Shown one piece after another: positions 7,128-15,062 of a stretch of 30,083 bases of DNA. Source of the DNA: Bacillota bacterium (GTDB lineage: Bacteria > Bacillota > Clostridia > Christensenellales > Aristaeellaceae); the NCBI GenBank assembly GCA_023404715.1, contig JAEYAR010000140.1:1-30083 (forward strand). Reading direction: 5' to 3'. Under the pieces are notes generated by a model that had not been told where the DNA came from, did not search any database, and was given only the letters and a program-made list of their open reading frames with translations. The stretch's first letter is position 1. Every line of letters starts with the position of its first letter. A program made the position numbers and the translations under genes.

Positions 7128-7547
7128 ATGGCGTCCAGCCGCCGGCGCCGCGCGCGCTTTGCCCCCCGTTTTTGGATCATCGTCATGGTGCCTGCCATCG
7201 CGTTGATCACGTGGCGCTACGGCGCGCGCGAAGCGCGCATTCAAGAGCAGGAGCAGGCGTTGGTCGAGCTCAGCGACCGGTATTACGAGGTCTGCATGGA
7301 AGGCGTGCAGATCCGTCAGCAGCTGGATACCGTGGGGACCGAAGCATTCATCGAGCGCACCGCCCGCCGCGAATATGGCTACATGATGCCGGGTGAGGCG
7401 CGCTTTGTCGTGTCCAATTTGACCGACGGCGAAATCGAAACGCCGGTCGTTGCGCCTGCGGCCCCTATAGACGCGCCGGACGCGTCCGCGCCTTTGGCCG
7501 TCCCCGAGCAATCGAATCCCGACCCGCTCTATGTCCCCGCAGCTTGA
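7128..7547 (+). CDS. divIC: DivIC/FtsB-like septum formation initiator
   Basis: The 139-residue protein has a basic N-terminal cytoplasmic stretch, a single membrane helix (about 16-31, FWIIVMVPAIALI), a coiled coil (about 35-70) and the conserved DivIC ending FIERTARREYGYMMPGEARFV. Such proteins join FtsL and DivIB in the division complex that activates septal wall synthesis. A Pro/Ala-rich tail of about 45 residues follows. The ATG at 7128 has AGAAGGG 7 bases ahead. An in-frame ATG at 7038 would add 30 residues but lacks a clear ribosome binding site. The yabP-yabQ-divIC order is the classical Firmicutes arrangement; the S1-domain gene yabR that usually follows is absent here. Confidence 0.87.
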   Translation: MASSRRRRARFAPRFWIIVMVPAIALITWRYGAREARIQEQEQALVELSDRYYEVCMEGVQIRQQLDTVGTEAFIERTARREYGYMMPGEARFVVSNLTDGEIETPVVAPAAPIDAPDASAPLAVPEQSNPDPLYVPAA

Positions 7548-7560
7548 GCGGGGTTTTTTT
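7535..7560 (+). terminator. Intrinsic terminator overlapping the divIC stop codon
   Basis: CCCCGC (7535-7540) pairs with GCGGGG (7548-7553), followed by seven T. The loop of 7 bases contains the divIC TGA stop (7545-7547), so the last codons of the gene form the 5' arm. Confidence 0.9.
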
Positions 7561-7594
7561 GTCCGCCGGGACCTAAACAAAGGAGGAAAGTACC

Positions 7595-8503
7595 ATGCGC
7601 ATGGCAGCTATCGGTATCGGCTCCAATTCAGTTCGATTGCTCGTCGCCGACGCGTCGGTAAACGGCACGATTACGCCCGTGTTGCGGGATCGGTGCGGCA
7701 CGCGCCTGTTTGCCGGGCTTGAAGAGGGCGCGCTTTCAGAAGAGAGCATGGAGGTTTCGTCCTCCGCCTCGCGCGAGCTAGAGCGCAAGGCTCGCGAAGC
7801 GGGGGCGGGGAAGATCTACATCTTCGCCACCAGCGCCGTGCGCGACGCGAAGAACGGCGCGGCCTTTGCCGAGCGCATCCGGTCGATGACCGGGCTGACG
7901 CTGGATGTCTGCACAGGCGAGCGGGAGGCGCTGCTCTCGTATGCGGGCGCGGCCAAGCCGGGTCTGTGCGGCATGATCGACATCGGGGGCGGCTCGACGG
8001 AGCTGACGGTCGGCCGGGACGGCGAGGCGATGGCCGCGGTCAGCCTGCAGATGGGAGCCGTCCGCCTGTCGCGCAGGCAACGCATCGCAGGTGGTGACGA
8101 CTTCTATGCCGTCATCGAGCTGGCGCAGGGGATCTTGCGCGAAGGGGCCGGCGCCATCTTTCACTGCCCCAGGCCGCATACCTGGGTGGGTGTGGGCGGC
8201 ACGTTCACCACGTTGGGCGCGATGGACAGGGGGATTTCGTCCTTCGACCGCGCGCTCGTAGAGGGGCATGCGCTCACGCGGGAAATCGTTCTATCCTGGG
8301 GCGAGCGCCTTGCGCCCATGCGCGTGGAGGAGCGCAAGCGCTTGCCGGGCCTGCAGCCGCAGCGCGCGGACATCGTCGTGCACGGCATCGCCATCCTGGC
8401 CGCTTGCATGGACGCGCTGTCGATCGATTCGATCGTCGTATCCGACCACGGCAACCTCGACGGTTATCTGCGTAAGAAATGGGATGAGCACCATCTGGCA
8501 TGA
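7595..8503 (+). CDS. Ppx/GppA family exopolyphosphatase or (p)ppGpp phosphohydrolase
   Basis: This 302-residue protein has the actin-like phosphatase fold of the Ppx/GppA family. IGIGSNSVRLLV (6-17) is phosphate loop 1, ATSAVRDAKN (78-87) follows, and Glu111 in GEREAL matches the catalytic Glu of Ppx. DIGGGSTEL (129-137) is phosphate loop 2, and GVGGTFTTLGA lies further on. The C-terminal HD-like domain of long Ppx enzymes is missing, as in the roughly 300-residue family members. Those members remove terminal phosphate from polyphosphate or from pppGpp; the sequence does not separate the two activities. AGGAGG (7581-7586) is 8 bases ahead of the ATG. The gene lies after a terminator and no convincing separate promoter was seen, so expression may depend on read-through. 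Confidence 0.9.
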   Translation: MRMAAIGIGSNSVRLLVADASVNGTITPVLRDRCGTRLFAGLEEGALSEESMEVSSSASRELERKAREAGAGKIYIFATSAVRDAKNGAAFAERIRSMTGLTLDVCTGEREALLSYAGAAKPGLCGMIDIGGGSTELTVGRDGEAMAAVSLQMGAVRLSRRQRIAGGDDFYAVIELAQGILREGAGAIFHCPRPHTWVGVGGTFTTLGAMDRGISSFDRALVEGHALTREIVLSWGERLAPMRVEERKRLPGLQPQRADIVVHGIAILAACMDALSIDSIVVSDHGNLDGYLRKKWDEHHLA

Positions 8504-8599
8504 TCCGCCGCCCGCTTTTGCTGACGCCGGTGCGACTTCACGCGGCTGTGAGCGCCCATACGCGCATGTCGATTCCCGCGCGTTAAAGGCAAAAAAAGC

Positions 8600-8628
8600 T
8601 TGTCACCGGGCGCGGGCTGTGGTATAAT
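8600..8628 (+). promoter_or_regulatory. SigA-type promoter of rplS
   Basis: TTGTCA (8600-8605) and a consensus TATAAT (8623-8628) are 17 bases apart. The predicted start near 8635 gives a leader of about 76 bases. Confidence 0.88.
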
Positions 8629-8634
8629 AGCGAA

Positions 8635-8681
8635 GTGCTAAACGGGCGGTCCTCTGTTCGCCTGCTTTTTTGTGCGAGCAC
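8635..8681 (+). promoter_or_regulatory. Structured rplS leader, possible L19 autoregulatory element
   Basis: GTGCT (8635-8639) at the predicted transcript start pairs with AGCAC (8677-8681). The helix encloses a second hairpin (GGCG 8645-8648 with CGCC 8659-8662), which is followed by a T6 run at 8666-8671. Leaders that bind L19 are known in low-G+C Firmicutes; the position fits but I could not confirm the consensus. The inner hairpin plus T run could also work as a weak attenuator. Confidence 0.4.
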
Positions 8682-8710
8682 GAACGTCTATGAGGAAAGG
8701 AGAACTGACA

Positions 8711-9052
8711 ATGAGCGAAATCATCCGTTCGATTGAGCGTGAACAGCTCCGTACCGATCGGCCCGACTTCCGCATTGGCGATACCGTCCGCGTATACGTC
8801 AAGGTCGTAGAAGGCAGCCGCGAGCGCCTCCAGGCGTTTGAAGGAACGGTTATGGCCAAGCGCAACGGCAGCATTCGTGAGACCTTCACCGTCCGCCGCG
8901 TCTCTTACGGCATCGGCGTGGAGCGTACTTTCCCGCTGCATTCGCCGCGCGTGGACCGTATTGAGGTCATCCGCCGCGGCAAGGTCCGCCGTGCCAAGCT
9001 GTACTACCTGCGTGGTCTGTCCGGCAAGGCAGCGAAGATCAAGGAAAGATAA
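8711..9052 (+). CDS. rplS: 50S ribosomal protein L19
   Basis: The 113-residue protein matches L19 throughout: RPDFRIGDTVRVYVKV (residues 17-32), then EGSRERLQAFEGTV, RNGSIRETFTVRR and the C-terminal RRAKLYYLRGLSGKAAKIKER-type ending. L19 sits at the 30S-50S interface near the A-site side. GGAAAGGAG is 8 bases ahead of the ATG. The gene has its own strong promoter and is followed by a hairpin terminator and then the 50S-assembly gene rbgA. In many Firmicutes trmD precedes rplS; here a ppx homologue does. Confidence 0.98.
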   Translation: MSEIIRSIEREQLRTDRPDFRIGDTVRVYVKVVEGSRERLQAFEGTVMAKRNGSIRETFTVRRVSYGIGVERTFPLHSPRVDRIEVIRRGKVRRAKLYYLRGLSGKAAKIKER

Positions 9053-9068
9053 GCATTCGCATTCAAGG

Positions 9069-9098
9069 GGCTGCAGGCATGTGTGCTTGCGGCCTTTT
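9069..9098 (+). terminator. Terminator between rplS and rbgA
   Basis: GGCTGCAGGCA (9069-9079) pairs over 11 positions, counting G-U pairs, with TGCTTGCGGCC (9084-9094) around a 4-base loop, followed by four T. It probably lowers transcription of rbgA relative to rplS. Confidence 0.75.
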
Positions 9099-9123
9099 GT
9101 AATATTGGAGAGGGGAGAACCCG

Positions 9124-10059
9124 ATGCCCATCAACTGGTATCCCGGGCACATGGCGCGCGCGAAGCGCCTGTTGGCCGATCAACTGTCGCGTGTGGACGT
9201 GGTCATAGAGCTATGCGATGCGCGCATGCCGCACGCGAGCCGCAACCCGGATTTGGACGCGCTGTGCAGGGACAAAAAGCGCATATTGGTTCTGAATAAA
9301 TCCGACCTGGCCGAGCCGGGCCTCACCAGCGCCTGGATCGCCTATTTTACGCGCCGCGGTCTGGAGGCGATGGCCTATTCGTCGGTCTCCGGCAAAGCGA
9401 AGGACGTATTTAGCCGTATCGAGCGCGCGGCGAAGGAGGCGGTCGAACGCCAAGCGGCGCGCGGCGTGAAGAAAACCGTGCGCGTAATGGTCGTGGGCGT
9501 GCCCAACGTGGGCAAGTCGACGTTCATCAACCGCCTGCACGGCGGCGCGATTGCCAAGACGGGCGACCGCCCCGGCGTGACGCGCGCCAACCAATGGGTG
9601 CGCGTTACGCCGTATCTGGAGCTGCTCGATACGCCCGGCCTGCTCTGGCCGCGCCTGGACGACCAGAACGCCGCGCGCAGGCTGTGCTACATCGGCACCA
9701 TCCGCGATCAGGTGGTAGACCATCAGATGCTGGCGATCCATCTGCTGGAGGATCTGCTGGAGGGCGCTCCGCAGGCGGCGATCGGGCGCTTTCGCCTGAA
9801 AGAACCGTACGGGGAAGGGCTCGCCCTGCTGGAAAACGCCTGCCGCGGGCGCGGATGGCTGTTGCCGGGCGCTGTGCTCGACACGGACCGCGGCGCGTCG
9901 GTCATCCTGGACGAATTCCGCGCGGGAAAGCTGGGGCGCATGACGCTTGAACGCCCGCCGCGCATGGAGGAGCCTGCGCCGGGGCAGAACACGGCGATGG
10001 AGGGGCCGCACGATGAAAAAGAATTTGAAAGAACGCCTGGCGGAGATCACGCAGATTGA
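9124..10059 (+). CDS. rbgA: Ribosome biogenesis GTPase RbgA (YlqF)
   Basis: RbgA is a GTPase needed late in 50S assembly in Firmicutes. The protein begins INWYPGHMARAKR, the usual start of the YlqF family. It has the circularly permuted order of GTPase motifs: DARMP (32-36), NKSD (58-61), the P-loop GVPNVGKS (125-132), PGVT (150-153) and DTPG (169-172). A C-terminal RNA-binding domain follows. With 311 residues it is longer than the 282 of Bacillus RbgA. The extra tail, ending GGDHAD, is encoded in the stretch overlapping rnhB. Starting just after rplS, it shares the ribosome-assembly context with rsgA elsewhere in the window. Confidence 0.95.
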   Translation: MPINWYPGHMARAKRLLADQLSRVDVVIELCDARMPHASRNPDLDALCRDKKRILVLNKSDLAEPGLTSAWIAYFTRRGLEAMAYSSVSGKAKDVFSRIERAAKEAVERQAARGVKKTVRVMVVGVPNVGKSTFINRLHGGAIAKTGDRPGVTRANQWVRVTPYLELLDTPGLLWPRLDDQNAARRLCYIGTIRDQVVDHQMLAIHLLEDLLEGAPQAAIGRFRLKEPYGEGLALLENACRGRGWLLPGAVLDTDRGASVILDEFRAGKLGRMTLERPPRMEEPAPGQNTAMEGPHDEKEFERTPGGDHAD

Positions 10060-10669
10060 CCTGCCCTTATGGCAAGCGGGCCGCGCATTTGCGGGCATCG
10101 ACGAGGCGGGCCGCGGGCCGCTCGCAGGCCCGGTCGTCGCGGCCTGCGTGGCGATGCCGCCAAGCCCGCTGCTCGAAGGGGTGGACGATTCCAAAAAGCT
10201 ATCGGAAAAGAGGCGCGAGGCGCTCTTTGAGCGCGTGCGCGAGACCGCGCTGTTCGTCGGCGTCGGCGTCGCTACGGCGGAGGAGATCGACGATGTGAAT
10301 ATCCTTCGCGCGACAAAGCGTGCTATGCAGCGCGCGGCGCAAGGCGCGCCCTGCGACCTTTTTCTGGTCGACGCGGTGGAGCATCTGGACGTATCCGGCG
10401 AGGTGCGCGGCATCGTGCACGGAGACGCGCTGTGCTACAGCATCGCCGCGGCCTCGATCATCGCCAAGGTCACGCGCGACCGGATGCTGCGTGAGCTGGA
10501 TGCGCGCTATCCCGACTACGGCTTTACGCGGCACAAGGGCTACGGTACGAAGGCGCATATCGAGGCATTGCGGCAATACGGGCCTTGTCCGGAGCACCGG
10601 CGCAGCTTTATCGGGCACTTTGTCGACCTCTCGCGCCCGGAATACGCCCGTCAGGGCGCTGCGCTATGA
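10013..10669 (+). CDS. rnhB: Ribonuclease HII
   Basis: RNase HII cleaves RNA in RNA-DNA hybrids, including single ribonucleotides in DNA. The 218-residue protein shows all four catalytic acids: Asp30 and Glu31 in GIDEAGRGPLAGP, Asp120 in FLVDAVE and Asp138 in HGDALCYSIAAASIIAK. The C-terminal HKGYGTKAHIEAL and RRSF motifs are also family hallmarks. The ATG at 10013 is preceded by GGAGGGG; longer starts would lie deeper inside rbgA. The gene overlaps the end of rbgA by 47 bases, an unusually long overlap that suggests coupled translation. Its stop overlaps yraN in ATGA. Confidence 0.96.
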   Translation: MKKNLKERLAEITQIDLPLWQAGRAFAGIDEAGRGPLAGPVVAACVAMPPSPLLEGVDDSKKLSEKRREALFERVRETALFVGVGVATAEEIDDVNILRATKRAMQRAAQGAPCDLFLVDAVEHLDVSGEVRGIVHGDALCYSIAAASIIAKVTRDRMLRELDARYPDYGFTRHKGYGTKAHIEALRQYGPCPEHRRSFIGHFVDLSRPEYARQGAAL

Positions 10670-11016
10670 ACCGGCGCGCGCAAGGGGCGCGCGGTGAGGA
10701 GCGGGCGCTCGAGGCCTTGAAGGCGAAGGGCATGCAAGCGGTGGCGCGCAACGTGCGCTGTGCCGGGGCAGAGATCGACCTGATCATGCGAGACGGGCGC
10801 TATACCGTGTTTGTGGAGGTCAAGCAGCGCTCCTCCGGGCGCATGGGCCAGGGGCGCGAGGCGGTGGATATGAGGAAGCGCGCGCGCATTTCGCGGGCCG
10901 CGCTCGCATACCTTGCCGCAAGAGGCAGCGTGGACGTGCCCGTGCGCTTTGACGTGGTGGAGATACAGGCGGGCGATATCCGCCATATTCCGGCGGCGTT
11001 TGACTTCACGCTTTAG
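10666..11016 (+). CDS. yraN: YraN family (UPF0102) endonuclease-like protein
   Basis: The 116-residue protein has the small restriction-endonuclease-like core of YraN. GARGEERALEALKAKG (residues 7-22) is followed by RNVRCAGAEIDLIMRDG (28-44) and YTVFVEVKQRSS (46-57). The EIDLI ... EVK pattern is the usual acid-acid-Lys metal site of this nuclease fold. The role is not well established; members have been linked to DNA processing and the gene very often follows rnhB, as here. The start overlaps the rnhB stop by 4 bases. The protein ends about 80 bases before the next gene. Confidence 0.92.
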   Translation: MNRRAQGARGEERALEALKAKGMQAVARNVRCAGAEIDLIMRDGRYTVFVEVKQRSSGRMGQGREAVDMRKRARISRAALAYLAARGSVDVPVRFDVVEIQAGDIRHIPAAFDFTL

Positions 11017-11042
11017 CTAGAAGCGTGAATAAGGGAATAAAC

Positions 11043-11057
11043 CGAACGTTGCGTTCG
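11043..11057 (+). terminator. Weak hairpin after yraN
   Basis: CGAACG (11043-11048) and CGTTCG (11052-11057) form a 6-bp stem with loop TTG, followed by TTATCTTA. The T tract is interrupted, so termination would be partial at best. The 81-base gap otherwise holds only the ribosome binding site GGGAGG of the next gene. Confidence 0.35.
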
Positions 11058-11097
11058 TTATCTTACGGGTAAAACCGCAGCATTGGGAGGTTGAACC

Positions 11098-14000
11098 ATG
11101 CGAAAGGCGATGAACCGTTACGGGCTGCTTATGCTTGTATGCCTGTTGTTTTTGGGCCTGCCCGGCAGCGCGCTGGCGGAGGAGAATCTGCTCAAAAACG
11201 GCGGATTTGAACAGGTGAGCGGCGCGTTGCCCTCTGACTGGCTGAAGGGTATGTGGGTGACGACGGCCGGTGCGACATATATCGAGACGTCCAGCGACGC
11301 GCATACGGGAGAGCGCTCCGCCCTGGTCGAAAACGTGCAGGCAAACGACGCACGCCTGGAACAGACCGTGAGGGTGCGGCCGCAGACGTATTATAGGCTC
11401 TCCGCCTGGGTGAAGGCGGAGGGGTGCGACGCGGGCAAAAAGGGCGCGAACATCTCCTTTGCCGACGTCTACGGCACATCGCCCGACGTGCACGATACGC
11501 AGGGCGAATGGGTAGAGTTGACGCTCTACGCCCGCACGGGCAAGGGACAAAAAGACGTCACCGTGATGGCGCGCGTAGGCGGCTACGGCTCGGAAAATAC
11601 GGGCCGCGCGTGGTTTGACGATCTATTCCTCGTGCAGGTGGACGAGGTGCCGCGCGATGCGGCATACCTCGATCTATCCACGCCCGAGCCGAAGGTGGAC
11701 ACGGGGGTGCGCGCCGGGCCGGGCGCAGGAGAGATCACGGCGCTGTTCGCCGTGTCGCTTTGCTATCTGCTCTTCCTCTTCTTGTGCGTAAGACGCCTGC
11801 GCACGCCGCGAAGCGGCGGCATCAAGGGCGTGTATATCCTGGGGGCGGTGCTCGCGCTGGCTGCGGCCGTGCGGCTATTCCTCGCAGCGTCGGTATCCGG
11901 CTACGGGGTAGACATGAACTGCTTCGCCGCCTGGTCGCTGCGCATGGCGGAAAAAGGCCCGGTAAGCTTTTACGCTCCGGATTACTTCTGCGACTATCCG
12001 CCGGGATATCTGTACGTGCTGCTCGTAAACGGTCTTTTGATGAACCTTCTGGGCCTTCCGCACGGCGGCGCGGCGACGGAGCTGCTGCTGAAATTTGTGC
12101 CGGTCGCCTGCGACGTCGCGGGCGCGGCGGTGCTCTACCGCATCGCCCAGCGGAGCGCGGGCACGGCGATTGCGACGCCCGGCGGGGACGGTCCTACGGC
12201 CGTCTTCCGCGTCACGCGCAGGGTGGACGCCCGTACGGCGTTGATGCTCGCGGCGCTCTACGCGCTCAATCCGGCGACGGCCGTGGTGAGCGCCTGCTGG
12301 GGGCAGGTCGATTCCGTGCTGGCCTTGCTGCTGCTTTTGACGCTGTTTTTTGCGGTGGAGGGCAAGTGGCATCTCTCGCTGCCTGTGTACATCGCCGCCT
12401 GCCTCACCAAGCCGCAGGCCCTGATGCTCGCGCCCCTGGGCGTCGCGGTGGTCGCAAAGGCTATCGTCATGGCGCGGCGGGAAAGGGACCGGCAGACGCT
12501 GCGATCCATGGCGTGGGGAGCGCTATGGGCGGTCCTCGCCTTTGCGGTCATCGTCGTTCCCTTTTCGATCCATCAACCCTTTACCTGGTTGATCGAGAAA
12601 TACGCGGACACCCTGGGCTCCTATAATTATGCGACGCTGTCGACCGGCAATCTCATGTTTTTGCTAGGCGGCAATTGGAAGGACAATGCCGCCGCCTCGC
12701 CGCTGGGCGTCTCTTACGGGATGCTGGGCTGGCTGCTGATGGGCGCGTCCATCGCGTTCTCGATTTTCCTCTACCTGAAGGACAAGCGCGGCGACAGCCT
12801 CTTTGAGGTGAGCGCGCTGCTGCTCTCTGCCCTCTACGTGATGGGAACGAAGATGCACGAGCGATATCTGTTGCCCGTGCTGATCCTGCTGCTCATGGCC
12901 TATGCCGTGCGGCCGGACAAGCGCGCGCTGATCGTGTTTGGCGCCTTTACGGCGGCGCTCACGGTCAACGCGGGCATGGTGCTCGCCTTTGAACACCTGA
13001 TCGCTCCCAACGAATGGGTGGGCTATCTGCTCGGCGCCGTCAACCTGCTGACGCTTGCGCTGCAGGTGTGGATGGCTGTGGATCACTGCCTGCTGGACCG
13101 CGCGATGCAGCCCGCCGCCCCCGTGCGGCTTGCGGAGCGAAGCCCGCAGGAGGCGAAGAGCCACGACGAGCGGATGCGCGAAGCCCTGCTCCGGGAGCAG
13201 GATGCGCGGCTGCACATGCGCCCGCGCGACTGGGCGCTGATGCTCGGCGTGACGCTCGCGTACGCGGTGCTGGCCTTTATCAACCTGGGCTCTACGAAGG
13301 CGCCGCAGACGTTCTGGCAGTCCAGCGCTGAAGGGGAAGAGGTCGTCTTTGACCTGGGCGAGGCGCGAGAGGACTTTAACGTTTACGTCTATGTAGGCAT
13401 CTCCGACCCGGAATACACCGTCAGCGTGAGCGCGGACGGGGAGCACTGGTCGGATGAGGAGCTCATGGACGAGGGCGAGTGCTTCCTGTGGGTCGCGCAC
13501 CGCGCGCCCAATGTCGACGAGGCGGGCGAGACGACGGGCTGGTCGGCCGCGATGCGCAGCTTTTCAGGCCGCTATGTGCGCCTGCGCATGCAGGGCGCGG
13601 GCGCGGTCATCGGCGAGGTGGGCTTTGTGAACGCGGCGGATCAAAGCGCGCTGGCGGTGTCGAGCGTCAGCGTAACCGGGGGCATCCAGGGGCGCACGCA
13701 GGATGTCGCGCTGCTCATCGACGAGCAGGACAGCGTGCCGGACGTTCCCTCTTATCAAAACGGCACCTACTTTGACGAGATCTATCACGCGCGCACGGGT
13801 TACGAGCACTTGCACGGATTGCATGCATTCGAGTGGACGCACCCGCCGCTTGGCAAGCTGTTGATGGCGCTGTGTATCCAAATCTTCGGCATGACGCCGT
13901 TTGGCTGGCGCTTCGCCGGCACGCTCTCAGGCATTATGATGCTGCCGGTGATCTACCTGCTGGGCAAGCAGCTGTTTAAGAAGACGGCGCCTGCATTTTA

Positions 14001-15045
14001 CGTGACGGCGTTGCTCGCGCTGGACTGTATGCATTTTACCCAGACGCGCATTGCGACGATCGACACGTTCGTGGTGCTGTTCATCCTGCTCATGTACCTG
14101 TGCATGCTGCGCTGGACGCAGATGAGCTTCTACCATCAAAGGTTTACGCGCACGTTGATTCCGCTGGGGCTATCGGGCGTCTTTATGGCGCTGGCCGTCT
14201 CCAGCAAGTGGACCGGCATGTACGCGGCGGCCGGCCTGGCGGTGATTTTCTTCGTCCGGCTATGGCAGCTGTGGCGGCAGGCGTGCTGGGGGCGCGCGCA
14301 TGCGCAGGAGGACGAGCGCTTCGCCCGGGCGGCCGGCGCCTTCCCGCGCTACGCGCTGATTACGGTTGGGCTCTGTTTTGTCTTTTTTATCGCGGTACCG
14401 CTGATCGTCTACTGCCTGAGCTTTATTCCGGAGCTCGCGCCCGACGGCCCGGTGACGCTTACGCGCATCTGGGATATGCAGGTATCGATGTACAAATACC
14501 ACAGCAAGCTTGTAGACGACCACTTCTTCAAATCGCCCTGGTGGCAGTGGCCGTTGATCATGAAGCCAATGTGGTATTACGACGCGCCTTTTAAGGCGCC
14601 GGGGGCGGCTTCCGTCATCTATGCGATGGGCAACCCCGCCGTTTGGTGGGTAGGCATCGCGGCGCTGCTGTACGTGCTCGCGCGCACGGTTTGGAAGAAG
14701 GGAGCCGCCCCGCTATTGGGCCGCGAGGACAAAAACCCTGCGGACGAGGCGCTCGTGTTCCTGGCCGTAGGCTTTTTGGCGCAGTACCTTCCCTGGGTGC
14801 TCGTGCCGCGATCGACGTTCATCTACCACTACTTCCCGAGCGTCCCGTTCATCATCCTGTGTACGGCGCAGGTGTGGCGCAGCGTGGACTGGAAGCGAAG
14901 AGGCGTGGGATACGGCGTGATGGCTGCACACCTGTTGATCGCCGCCGGGTTGCTCGTGCTGTTCTATCCGGCGATTTCCGGCCTTACCGTATCGCGCGAC
15001 TGGATGGATGCGGCGGCATGGTTCAAGAACTGGCTTTGGTATTAG
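11098..15045 (+). CDS. Giant dual GT-C glycosyltransferase with carbohydrate-binding-like domains (PMT family)
   Basis: The 1315-residue protein is built as a tandem. A signal peptide (1-27) leads into a beta-sandwich of carbohydrate-binding type (about 29-181, beginning NLLKNGGFE). A first multi-helix GT-C membrane domain follows (about 213-657), with VDMNCFAAWS and DYPPGY near 272-305 and WGQVDSV at 401-407. After a charged cytoplasmic linker and one helix comes a discoidin-like domain (about 735-845, FWQSSAEGEEVVFDL to GEVGFVN). The second GT-C domain (about 890-1315) has the protein-O-mannosyltransferase signature FDEIYHA (Asp893, Glu894) and EWTHPPLGK (from 912). Enzymes of this class move a sugar from a polyprenyl-phosphate donor to an acceptor on the outer face of the membrane. 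The acceptor, donor and whether both halves are active are unknown. A good GGGAGG site precedes the ATG. The next gene follows after 17 bases. Confidence 0.85.
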   Translation: MRKAMNRYGLLMLVCLLFLGLPGSALAEENLLKNGGFEQVSGALPSDWLKGMWVTTAGATYIETSSDAHTGERSALVENVQANDARLEQTVRVRPQTYYRLSAWVKAEGCDAGKKGANISFADVYGTSPDVHDTQGEWVELTLYARTGKGQKDVTVMARVGGYGSENTGRAWFDDLFLVQVDEVPRDAAYLDLSTPEPKVDTGVRAGPGAGEITALFAVSLCYLLFLFLCVRRLRTPRSGGIKGVYILGAVLALAAAVRLFLAASVSGYGVDMNCFAAWSLRMAEKGPVSFYAPDYFCDYPPGYLYVLLVNGLLMNLLGLPHGGAATELLLKFVPVACDVAGAAVLYRIAQRSAGTAIATPGGDGPTAVFRVTRRVDARTALMLAALYALNPATAVVSACWGQVDSVLALLLLLTLFFAVEGKWHLSLPVYIAACLTKPQALMLAPLGVAVVAKAIVMARRERDRQTLRSMAWGALWAVLAFAVIVVPFSIHQPFTWLIEKYADTLGSYNYATLSTGNLMFLLGGNWKDNAAASPLGVSYGMLGWLLMGASIAFSIFLYLKDKRGDSLFEVSALLLSALYVMGTKMHERYLLPVLILLLMAYAVRPDKRALIVFGAFTAALTVNAGMVLAFEHLIAPNEWVGYLLGAVNLLTLALQVWMAVDHCLLDRAMQPAAPVRLAERSPQEAKSHDERMREALLREQDARLHMRPRDWALMLGVTLAYAVLAFINLGSTKAPQTFWQSSAEGEEVVFDLGEAREDFNVYVYVGISDPEYTVSVSADGEHWSDEELMDEGECFLWVAHRAPNVDEAGETTGWSAAMRSFSGRYVRLRMQGAGAVIGEVGFVNAADQSALAVSSVSVTGGIQGRTQDVALLIDEQDSVPDVPSYQNGTYFDEIYHARTGYEHLHGLHAFEWTHPPLGKLLMALCIQIFGMTPFGWRFAGTLSGIMMLPVIYLLGKQLFKKTAPAFYVTALLALDCMHFTQTRIATIDTFVVLFILLMYLCMLRWTQMSFYHQRFTRTLIPLGLSGVFMALAVSSKWTGMYAAAGLAVIFFVRLWQLWRQACWGRAHAQEDERFARAAGAFPRYALITVGLCFVFFIAVPLIVYCLSFIPELAPDGPVTLTRIWDMQVSMYKYHSKLVDDHFFKSPWWQWPLIMKPMWYYDAPFKAPGAASVIYAMGNPAVWWVGIAALLYVLARTVWKKGAAPLLGREDKNPADEALVFLAVGFLAQYLPWVLVPRSTFIYHYFPSVPFIILCTAQVWRSVDWKRRGVGYGVMAAHLLIAAGLLVLFYPAISGLTVSRDWMDAAAWFKNWLWY

Positions 15046-15062
15046 GGGAGGAGGAAGCGGCA

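Noticed and set aside
6105..7580. A 491-codon open frame on the minus strand opposite yabP, yabQ and divIC
   Set aside because: The plus-strand genes match known families with ATGA overlaps and ribosome binding sites; the antisense product is low-complexity and unlike any family.
9211..10413. A 400-codon open frame on the minus strand
   Set aside because: It is opposite rbgA and rnhB, both fully supported by motifs.
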